Below, piece by piece: positions 36,322-45,702 of a stretch of DNA of 64,000 bases (its first letter is position 1; the number at the start of each line of letters is the position of its first letter). The position numbers and the translations under genes are program-made. The stretch comes from Neolecta irregularis DAH-3 (taxonomy: Eukaryota; Ascomycota; Neolectomycetes; Neolectales; Neolectaceae): NCBI GenBank assembly GCA_001929475.1, contig LXFE01000257.1, positions 1 to 64,000 of the forward strand, in the 5' to 3' direction. The notes beneath the pieces were generated by a model, which worked only from the letters and a program-made list of their open reading frames with translations, was not told where the DNA came from and did no database searches.

Positions 36322-39016
36322 ATGCCGGCTCACCGCCAAAAGACGCTGCCCGAGGCCTGGCCCGACGCTGCTGCTAAACGCCAAAAGACCAGTTTTGCAC
36401 CGGTCAAGATGCAATTGCGCCCTCCACAACCATCGCCGCAAGCAGATCCGGCGCTGCCGCCGCTGCCCAAGCGCAGAATCGCACTCAGACCGGCAAATGG
36501 ACCGGCAAAGCTGGTCATCAAGAATATCCGCCCGCCACAACCGGAGAACCAGCGGATATACCTCGACCAGAGCTTTGACCGCCTTCGTCGCATGATGCTG
36601 GCTGTTCTTGCGGCAGAAGGCATCGAAGACTCGTTGCAGGAAGCGTACAAGGGCGCCGAGGCGTTGTCGAGAGCCAACAGATCCGCAGACATCCAGCATA
36701 TGCTCGAAGCGAGCTTTGACTCGTATTTCAAAGTCTCTGTGAGCCCCGAGATTCATCGGCTGGCCAGGATTGTCGTCCCCTCGACCCTTCTCCAAGAAGT
36801 TAACCGCCTGTGGGATCAGTGGTTGAAGCAGCTGGTATCGATGCCTTATCGTCCTCTCTCCTAACAGCAAGAGCACAATACGTGGCATCCTGCAGTTCCA
36901 CGATCAAAATTACTGCTGGAGCACACCCAATGTTCCTACAATCTGGTAATTTCTCTCTGCGGTTGGCCAGCTTATTGCTAGGGTGTTGGGCACTACCTTC
37001 TTCAGAGATCAAGTCATCACGACCAACGAATTACAACCACACATCATCCAATCAGCAATCGAGCTTTTGAAGGCTCATCGTGACGGCGACCGCTCGGATT
37101 CGTTAATTCTCAAAGCCACTCTGTCAATATTCAATATACTCGGTATATATTCTGAGAAATTATATGATCCTCTGCGTATAGCTACCTCGAAATACCATAC
37201 TCAACTGGCACAAACCGCATTTAGTGAACTTTTGGTTGAGGATTACTTGAAATTTATCGACGACCGATTACAACAAGAGGAAGAGCGATGCGTCTTTTTG
37301 TCTTTCGATAAAGCAACTCGGAACGCTTTTGTCAAAATTATTCAGGACACAATGATCCGCCAGAAAGCTCTCCTCATTCTCGAAGAGGGCTTCCAGGATC
37401 TAATGGAGAGAAAGAAACACGATTCTCTCCACCTTCTCTACACCCTGCTTCAGCGGACTGAGCAAGTCAAACTCCTCCAAGACCACTGGTCCCACTATAT
37501 TCTAGTACGTGTTCTTCCAATGTTTTCACTTATCAGTCTCAGAGCAAAGGGGTAAGGTTGGTCACCAACCCTGAACTCGATAATGAAATGATTGATTCAT
37601 TACTGGCCTTCAAAAAAGAGCTCGATACCGTCATTTCTACGTCCTTCTCCAACACCGTAGATTTTGTCCATACTCTCCGCCGTGATTTTGAAAATTTTAT
37701 CAATAAACGACAGAATAAACCAGCTGAAATGGCTGCCAAATACCTCGATGGAATTCTTCGCCGCGGAAATAAAGCAGGTGATGACTTTGTTGTTGAACAG
37801 AAAATGGATCATGTCATTGAGGTTTTCAAGTTTATTCAAGGTGAGCGATGCTCTACTAATTGTCCTGACGTAACAAAGGGAAAGATGTGTTTGAAGCCTT
37901 TTATAAACGCGATTTGGCGAAACGTCTACTGTTGAATAAGAGCGCAAGCGATGATTTGGAAAAGTCCATGTTCTCAAGACTTAGAGAAGGTATGCTAGTA
38001 GCTAGTATCAAGTTTAATTGCTTCAGAGTGCGGATCACAGTTCACCCAAAATCTAGAGACCATGTTCAAAGACGTGAAAACATCTGCCGACATGATGGAG
38101 CAATTTAGGGTATATTTTGCCTAATTTGAAAAGTTTTGATAGCAAGAATTCGAAGCATAGAGAGACTTCTACCAATATCAATGTGCGGATCTTGACCCAC
38201 AGTTCGTGGCCAGAGTACAAAGAGGTGAAATTTCGGTTTCCCGAAACTCTTTCTCGCGATTTGGAAATTTTTAAGCAGCATTATAAGGAAAAATCACCGA
38301 ATAAGAATCTCGAATTTCGGCATGCCTTGGATTACTGTGTTGTTACCGCAAATCTCCCCCGGGTTTCATTTCCCTCCTCGACTGAAGCTAACGTTGCAGG
38401 GCACGAAAGAGTTACATGTCAGTCTATTCCAAGGGGCAGTGTTGCTGTTATTCAATAACGTGGAAGACGGAAACGTATTGACATATGAAGACATCCAAGG
38501 CGCGACAAGCTTAGGTTTGATCACTAAATATCACCAACAAACTAATCAAAAGCCGACCAAGAGCTCATTCGAACAATGCAATCCCTTTCCTGTGGAAAAT
38601 TTCGAATATTGACAAAATCGCCCAAAGGCAAAGAGGTCAAACCAGACGACACGTTTCAACTAAATGAATCCTTCACTGATAAGCAATTCCGCATAAAGAT
38701 AAATCAAATCCAACTCAAAGAGACTAAAGAGGAAAATGAAGCAGCACATAAAGAAGTCGAACAAAATCGGACATATGAGATGCAAAGTGCAGTCGTCAGA
38801 GTCATGAAAGCCAGACAGCGAGCAAGCCATCACGATCTTGTCCTAGAAGTCATCTCGATTATGAAAGCTAGAGGTGCTTTAAACGTCAAAGAACTAAAGA
38901 AAGTAATCGAAAAGCTGATCGATGATGTACACTGTTTCCGAGAATTTCTAGTTTGGCTAATTTGTTAGGAATATATTGAGAGGGAGGAGGATGGAACGTA
39001 CAAGTATTTGGCTTAA
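36322..39016 (+). CDS. CUL4: Cullin-4
   Basis: Ten exons, 781 aa, with nine introns of 36-47 nt. The N-terminal 80 residues are Pro/Lys-rich and include [11 protein letters not shown], the motif that opens CUL4 proteins. The cullin repeats contain [14 protein letters not shown] and FFRDQVI. The cullin homology domain has [36 protein letters not shown], and [19 protein letters not shown]. The neddylation region has [10 protein letters not shown] and the protein ends in [15 protein letters not shown], the usual cullin terminus. CUL4 scaffolds DDB1-based ubiquitin ligases for DNA repair and replication licensing. Several acceptors end in CAAG or CAG a few bases apart; the phases quoted were chosen to keep the conserved blocks intact. 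Confidence 0.95.
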
Positions 39017-39476
39017 GGATTGATGTTCCTGGGGAGTTCTTTTTGGACTTGCATTGTGCATTTATCTATAACAAATATAAACCATTGGTTATCTCTATCA
39101 TATATATTATCCACGATTCCTTCAATAGATATAAAAAGTCACCGTCTATACTAAACTACGAAATAAAATCCATGAAAAACAAAAAACCTATCAAACCAGG
39201 CCAAGAATTTTCTGCATCAAGACCGAAGAACACTTATCCCAATGAATTTGAAAATAAAAACAAACCAGGTGAAAGACATTTCGGAGACAAGAAGGAATGA
39301 TCCACCTCAAGGCGAAATCAAGGTAGTCCCAGGTGGAACCTCAAGATCGAGCATTCAAGCCAAATGTTAAACAAGATATATAAAAAAGGTATCGGGGAAA
39401 ACTGCTTCTATATTCAAATGAACGAGTGAATCTAAATGAATGTTGGTCTATATATCCTAGTCCCAGGGGTGTTCTT
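39017..39476. other. 460-bp convergent intergenic region
   Basis: This is the 3' flank shared by CUL4 and the pseudo-protease gene. It is AT-rich (TATATATTATCC, AAAAACAAAAAACC). An 85-codon ORF at 39043-39300 is Lys/Asn-rich with no domain and I treat it as chance. Confidence 0.6.
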
Positions 39477-41512
39477 TTAAAGAATGCAAAGAGAAGCGAG
39501 TAAAAGTGATAAAATGAAAGTAAATGTGCCAACGCCGAAACCAGTAGCGTTGCCTCGGAAAAGAGCGGTACCTACAGGTGAAACTGTTGCATTGAGCGAT
39601 GCGGATGCAGAAGCGACTGCAAACGCGGGGTCTGAACCAGATGTTGGAGAAGCAACTTGGCTTGGGCTGGCCGAGACCGAAGCTGCTGCTACTGCTGCGG
39701 ATGGAACACCTGATGATTGTTGAATGCCAGAAATTGCGTTGATGGATGAATTTGCGGTGATGGAGATTGAATTTGCAGATTGAATGGCATTAGCGCCTTG
39801 TGCATTTGGCGAGGAAGTTGGAGGAGCAAGCGATTTTGTTATTGTAGTGCCCGAGTTCACAACCAGAACGTGAGTAGGCACCACATAGACGACTGGAGCT
39901 ACAGAGGTGGCCGTGCGAGGCAAATTCGAAGAGCTCGAGCTGCCTGCAGGTAGCGCAGCATTATTCAGTGGAAGGGCAGTTGCAACAGCAACAATAATTT
40001 TGGAAGTTGATGTGCGGACTAGGGGATACACAATTGCACCAATTGTGTACACTCCAGGTGTAGCAGCAATGATATTCGAGGTGGTTGTTGCTTGGAGTAA
40101 CGAATTCCAGCATGGAACAATGATCGTCGCAGACGAGTCGATTGTGACATAGACGTTGATGCCTTGCGTGAGGACTTGAAAGACGGTCGTGGTGAAAAAT
40201 GGATTAGCGTTTGTATTTGGAGTCGGGGTGGTTCCGGCGACGGTAAGATCTGTGACTGTCGGGGTAGCGGATGTATCGACCAATAGCGAAGAAGCGATTG
40301 ATGGAGCAACACCAATGGTTCCTTGTGCAACGTTGACAAAGGTGTAGGCCTGTTGAAAGAATGGGAAACCAAGAGTGATGTAGTTTGTTGTTGACAATCC
40401 GACGATAACAGTGCAGGTACCGTTGACGGTAGATGTCAATGGAACCTCGATGACTACACCGCCAATGGATAAAACGAGCTGGTGTGGAAGGCCACCGCAG
40501 AAAGATGGGCTTTTGAGAGCAGAGAGGATGTTTGAGGGCGAAGGTGAACTTGACGGTGATGGCGAGTCGGTCGTAACTGAGGAAACCAGTCCAGAGAGTA
40601 AGGATTCAGGCAAGAGAATATCGCTTGTAGTGGTGGAGAGCACAGCCTGCACGGCGCTCGTCGAAAGTGGAGTCTGAGATGTGCCCGAGTTCCCAGCAAG
40701 AGAAACAGCAGAGATTGGGAATTCCATGGTGCTCATGTCGGTGAAGGCAAGCGAGCAGAGAGATCCCGAGTAGAGAGTGGTTTCGGTATTGCTTCCGAAA
40801 ATGAGTTGAGATCCTGCATGAGGGTTGGCGGGATTGACGTAGATACTGTAGGCTGCGGAATCGATCTTGCCGCTGCTGACTAGGGCCTGTAGGAATGATG
40901 ATGTGCCACCCAGACCTGAGACAATTAGCGACACGGCGGGCATGAGGGGGAGATACCAACAACACCAGGCTGTGCGGTTGAGGGAGCCTGCTGCAGAGAG
41001 GCGGAGATTGCAATGGGAGCATTGAGGACGACACCGACGAGAGCATCAACCTGTACACCTGCGAATTCTACAAGTGAGATCCTTTGTGTTCCGCTGACGG
41101 TGGAGTTGTCGATGGGATTGGTGGTGGAGAAAGCGGAGGTTGCACCTGGCAGGGTTTGGTTGGTCTGGGTCGTGTTGCAGCGGAGCGCGGTACTGTTGGG
41201 GTGGAAGCGGGAGCCGGGGAACAACCCATGGGTGTGTGATGGGGAGGCGGCGGTGGATGTGTTAGCAGCACCAGGCTGCTGCAGGGCACTGCCGGCTCTG
41301 AGAGGCGCGCCGAGGCCCTGGGTTCGGATCTGGGTGACGCTCGCAGAGGACACCCACGAGGCTGCACTCTGCAGATCGAGCGCGAGACTGAGCGACGGAC
41401 CGCCGTCGATGGAGACAGACGTGCAAAGGGACCAGCTGTCAAAGCTGAGACGGGCGATAATCGACTGGGCATTGGCGACCGGCGCAAAGAGTGCAAGGGC
41501 TAGAGCGAGCAT
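39477..41512 (-). CDS. GPI-anchored aspartyl-protease-like protein, catalytically degenerate
   Basis: Two exons joined by a 41-nt intron, 664 aa. It starts with a signal peptide (MLALALALFAPVANA). The first lobe has LALDLQSAASWV where an active protease has LxxDTGSxxxWV: Asp is kept but the Thr-Gly is lost. In the second lobe the flap-side VLSTTTSDILLPES replaces the VLDSGTTxxYLP motif, so the second Asp is gone. The fold is otherwise recognisable (GVVGLGGTSSFLQALVSSG and NYITLGFPFFQQAYTFVN). A Ser/Ala/Pro-rich stalk follows from about residue 480, and the end is a hydrophobic tail after an Asn/Gly region, as for GPI attachment. I read it as a cell-wall or plasma-membrane pseudoprotease of the yapsin type. 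Active cleavage looks unlikely. Confidence 0.75.
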
Positions 41513-42010
41513 GGATGTGAGGGCGGATGGTGCCTGCGGCGCAGCTTATAAGTCCGCGCGCATAGCTGGCCATCTCGCGTCTGCATAGCTGCTGGCCATC
41601 TCGCGCAGACGCGAGGACGAGGCGAAGCAAGGCCCGGCACCTTGGTGTCGCGACTCCGAGGGAGATTGTGGAAGGGAAGAAGGGAATGTGTGGTTTCGAG
41701 GCTCCGAGGAGGTTGGGTGGAAGGGAATGTGTGCCCCTGGGCCCCGTCCCATGGCTGGCACCAGGAAGCACAGCCATCCCAACACCAGCCAGGAATGCGC
41801 ATCAAACAATACAGGCATTAGTAGCTTATCTAAATGTTTCTCTGTCCAATCTGTATCAAGAAAGGATTGAACCAGAGCTGCAAACCCTAGCTTCTCCCAA
41901 AAACACCTACTCCCATGTCGGCCCTCTGACAAGGTCGACCATCTAAAAGGTCGACCAGCTCCAGTCGTGCGGAACTGATGCAGTCGGCTCCATCCCGCCC
42001 GTTTCTTTGA
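41513..42010. other. 500-bp intergenic region, GC-rich, no gene
   Basis: This lies between the start of the pseudo-protease gene and the 3' end of the FYVE gene. It has a short direct duplication of CTGGCCATCTCGCG at about 41567 and 41590 and a related pair around GGAAGGGAATGTGTG at 41670-41735. Overlapping ORFs here are low-complexity and not supported. Confidence 0.55.
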
Positions 42011-42696
42011 TTAGAATGCTGCACGCTGTTGCAACGCACCTTGTGGAGAAGACTTGATATTCACATGCCCTGAGCGCTTCGAGAGCTCCTTTGCACTCTG
42101 TGGACGGCATTTCTTCGTTATATCAGACCCGTTGCGCTTCCATGCTTCATATTCCTGCTTGCACCGATTACATGATCGCGATAGTACACCTGCGATATGG
42201 AACCGCGCGTTCTGATCAAGACGCAATGTCTGAGATGTATCCCCTGCGCAAAACACGTCCCCGCACCTTTAAACCTCAACATACATCTAGAGCCGTTTTA
42301 CCTCCGACAATGATGCTTCCTTTCAAACAGGGTAAATGTTTTGGTGCAGCCAGGTGCTGCACATATCTCGGCTTCACTATCCGGCTACACGTGAAATTAG
42401 CCAGATCCTTATAAAACAAAAGGAGCTGATCAAGGGATCAGCTACGTACGTACTTTCCAGTGCCAACGAGCAGGAGGTCCGCTAACAGTTCCAAAGTCCT
42501 CGTCTGCCTCCGGGCTATTCTTTCGCGACAACGCAAACTCGCTTGCCGGTCGTAGAGCTGCTGGTGTATATAATGGTGATCGGGGATTATTCCCCGGGTG
42601 ATGTGGAGGTATGAGAGGCCGGTCCGAAAAGTTCATCGCAGTGCCCATGGTAGGCGCCTGGGGACGAGTTTTCCTGGTCATAGCATAGACGTCCAT
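42011..42696 (-). CDS. Small FYVE zinc-finger protein
   Basis: Three exons, 193 aa, introns 69 and 35 nt. The first exon is a disordered Pro/Ser-rich segment (residues 1-81). The FYVE domain follows from PDSEAEICAAPGC with FTLFERKHHCRRCG spanning the second splice site, then VFCAGDTSQ and a last pair in SRSCNRCKQEYEAW. The RKHHCRRCG core is the FYVE signature that binds phosphatidylinositol 3-phosphate on endosomes and vacuoles, and eight zinc ligands are visible. The C-terminal 30 residues are basic. It lacks the RING of Pib1 or the coiled coil of Vac1, so it may be an adaptor of unknown partner. Confidence 0.82.
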
Positions 42697-42886
42697 ACTC
42701 GCTTTTTGATAAAGGGTTACAAAGAAAAAGCAAAGGGCGAGGGAAAAAAACGCGAAAAAAAGAGGTGAACTGGGTTCGAGACGGTGTTTTAGCGCTGGTG
42801 GAGACAGATGCCCGCCCGCCCTTCCCCGCTTATCAATATCTCTGCCAAATCAATCAGCCAAAATTCGGCAAGAATTTAAATATATC

Positions 42887-44386
42887 TCACAAATCCTGAA
42901 ACACTAAAGCCTGGTCCCTCTTCTCCATCCATGATTCAAAAATGCTTTTCCGGCTGCTTTTACCGCCTTCAGTTACATAGTCGTCAATAAGATCGGCCTC
43001 GACCCATTCAAAATATTTATTCCGTACTCGAGTTGTTGCAGGTAGCGTGTATTTCCACGCTTCAGTCATCTCACTAGATTCGTTCTCTTCATTCTCTTCC
43101 GATTTTTTCTCAACTATTTTATCCTGGCCCGACACTACAACTACTTTGGCTCCGTATCTCCTTCCGAGAATCGCCGCGCCTAGTGAACCAACCTTGTTCA
43201 ATACATCGCCGTCGGCCGAAATACGATCTGCTCCGATAACAACGTGTGTTGCCCTTTGTGCAAAAATTCCCACGCAGGCGTCACTTGCGATTTCGATGTG
43301 AACGTTCTCGTGCGAATCTAAACTTAGGATTTTAGCTAGTTTAACTCCTTCAAACAGAGGACGCGATTCTATGGTATTTAGCAAGCCATCTCTAGGATAA
43401 ACTCGAATACCTAAAACTGTGATTCTTACTTTGATTTCTAAAGGTAATTGGGATAACCAGTGTTTCAAAACTATTGCCGTCGTTGATGAATACGATAAAG
43501 TGAGTATATGTATCTTTTCATACCCATCCAAACAAGCTTTAAACCCCAAAACCTGCTTTTCAAGTCGTAAACACCCGCTACTCTTTTCATTTTCAACTTC
43601 TTGTCGAGTAATTGAAGCCAAATCAAATTTACTTGTAGCAGCAACTAGTCGTTTTTGAATGTTGGTTAATACCCGGGCTAATGAACTCTCCATTGCAGCT
43701 TTCATACTCTGTCTAGATTGAACGGCATAATATCCAACAAGACAAAGTCTACCAAAAGTAATTTGTGACTCTTGGACAGCTTGAATTAAAACATCCAGAG
43801 CCATTTCACTCATCTCTCGAGCTCCCATTTCTCGATCCGTTTGTAAATTTGAGATCAATTTGCAGATTTGTTGAGGTATATATACACGTGCAAATGTCTC
43901 TGATAGTCTAGGTACAGTATCGTATGTTGATAGATCTTTTGGGTTGATCCATTTGTAAGTTGAATGTTCAAAGTCGATGGTGATTGAAACGAGTTGCGAA
44001 TCCTTCATTTCGAAAAGAAATGGATAGATATGCCACTTGTTTATTTCAGTTCCGAAAATATCGTATACCAAACCTCGGTATCTAGATTATCATCTTTGAT
44101 AGCCATTTCCAATCCACTTATGATCAGTGTAATATCTTTGCGATCGAGTCTAGTTTCTTGTTCGATCTCGATATAGGATCGTTCAAGTGGAGACACATCG
44201 TCCTCTTCGATACTTCCGCTGATGCCAGCCCATTTACCTCTGCGGTATAAGTCCTCTAGTACGCAAATAAATTACAAACTGATATGTGTTGACTTTTCCC
44301 GATCTTTGTAATAAAAGTAATTTCACATCATCGCCCGAATTGTGTCGGCCAATAATAAATGAAGTGACAACTCTTTTGATTTTCAT
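42887..44386 (-). CDS. NUDIX / eIF2B-alpha-family fusion protein
   Basis: Three exons, 473 aa, introns 40 and 38 nt. The first 150 residues match a NUDIX fold: RVVTSFIIGRHNSGD, LLLLQRSGKV, then KWAGISGSIEEDD and IEQET, ending WHIYPFLFEM. The catalytic Nudix box is incomplete: the Arg of REUxEE is missing and the first Glu of the EE pair is Gln. From residue about 220 an eIF2B-alpha/beta/delta-like fold takes over, with ILTLSYSSTTAIVLKHW, RPLFEGVKLA and GADRISADGDVLNKVGS. That fold is shared by regulatory eIF2B subunits and methylthioribose-1-phosphate isomerase. I know this fusion from other fungi, where its function is not established; calling it eIF2B would be too strong. Confidence 0.78.
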
Positions 44387-45702
44387 GGTGTCAAGTTAAA
44401 TGTGGAGCAAGAAATTTCAAAAACGTAATCCATACACCAAAAGAATATAAGAGGGCGTTTTGCAGCCACTTTATTAGCCTTCGGATTTGCGTCTTGCAAT
44501 CACAAAGTAGCAACTATTTCATGAAATTCGAAACACTGGTCCAGACCAGTTTTTCGAAAATGCAAAATGTAAAATTCCCAGAGTCCACCCATCATCGCTA
44601 CCCCCCCAATTCATCTAAAATCGTGAACCCACTCGAAGGATTTTCTATCATAACCAAATTTGGACAATTCCTTAAGTGTCACAAGATGGCCTTGATATTT
44701 GTATCTATCTTCAATTCCTTCAGAAACGCTAACAAAGTCAACATTGATGTTTGCGTGGAAAACTTCATGTTTTCTGATCTCATGATATTATTTTGATTGT
44801 GTAGCAATTTCGGGTAGGTTCGTGGAGACTTTGACTTTTCTTCTCACTTGGAGATTCGATTTATTTGAGGAGGAAGCGTGGTTTTGGTTTCCTCGAGACT
44901 GAGATTAGGAGAGAGAGTTTGTAGAGATTATGAAGGTATTAAAGAGGGTACATTGTGATTATCGCAAAAGACTGGCTCCAGGCCTCTATTGATAGTCCCA
45001 ATGTTCTCCTATCCAGCAGAGGGGCGAGAAAAGTAGTTAAGGAAAGACAAGGAAAGAAGGAAAATATTTAGTGCATAAAAAAAAGAAGAGAAAGAAGGGA
45101 AATGACCGTAGGGTGCTTGGTGCTTACCATTCTGCCAAAGAGACTTGGGCCAGGGATTCGGTAACCCCATCGGTTTTCTGCTAGAAAGGGGTTCCCAAAT
45201 TATGATATTTGCGGGGGAGGGAAAATGGTGAGTATTGTAGTTGATCGCGAGAAGGGTTTGAGAATACGACGATAGGTGAAAAAGGGGGGCAGGTATTCAT
45301 TCGTTTAGGCCGTGAGAGAGAGCGGAAAAGGAGGGGAAATGCAAAGGAGTGTATTATGTGACGGCATGCTAGAACGACTGAGGGTAAAGGCCGAGGGGAA
45401 TTACGGTAGTGAGTTAATAATGCGGTGAGGTGGAGAGTATGGTTACGATGATATTGTGTGGAAAATGTGTCTCGTACCACATGCCAAACGTTGACAAACT
45501 AGATACATGGGTTCTCTAGTTTTAATTAAACCCCGCCAACCGGAATAAAAAGAAATTAAACTTTATCTCTGAACACAAAGAATCTCAAAATCTCAAAAAC
45601 AAAACTCCGGCATTGCCAGAACCTCGAAAATCAAATCCCTCCATTAACCCTAAACAATCCAACTTTTTATACTACAAACAAACAAACAAAAATATACTAG
45701 TT
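44387..45702. other. 1.3-kb intergenic region with a hairpin, no gene
   Basis: This lies upstream of the NUDIX-fusion gene and downstream of the histidine kinase gene. A perfect 7-bp hairpin (ACTGGTC/GACCAGT with a 2-nt loop) sits at 44535-44550 between two TTCGAA palindromes. Purine-rich stretches occur near 45060. Small ORFs at 44494-44796 and 45181-45480 show no domain and no splicing logic. Confidence 0.55.

Noticed and set aside
39043-39300. 85-codon ORF after CUL4
   Set aside because: Lys/Asn-rich, lies in the 3' flank, and has no domain or splicing logic.
40918-40965. Frameshift in the pseudo-protease gene
   Set aside because: The overlap of two frames is explained by a 41-nt GT-AG intron giving GVVGLGGTSSFLQ.
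41013-41588. 191-codon plus-strand ORF antisense to the pseudo-protease
   Set aside because: A complement-frame shadow; no recognisable motif, and the minus-strand reading gives a signal peptide and a fold.
42011-42256. Small CHCH-type or CX2C protein
   Set aside because: My first reading of the Cys pairs; adding the upstream exons shows they are the second half of a FYVE domain.
42761-42785. tRNA T-loop-like GGTTCGAGAC
   Set aside because: No matching A box, acceptor stem or terminator around it.
45181-45480. 99-codon minus-strand ORF downstream of the NUDIX-fusion start
   Set aside because: Composition is His/Ser/Pro-rich in a purine-rich stretch, with no domain.
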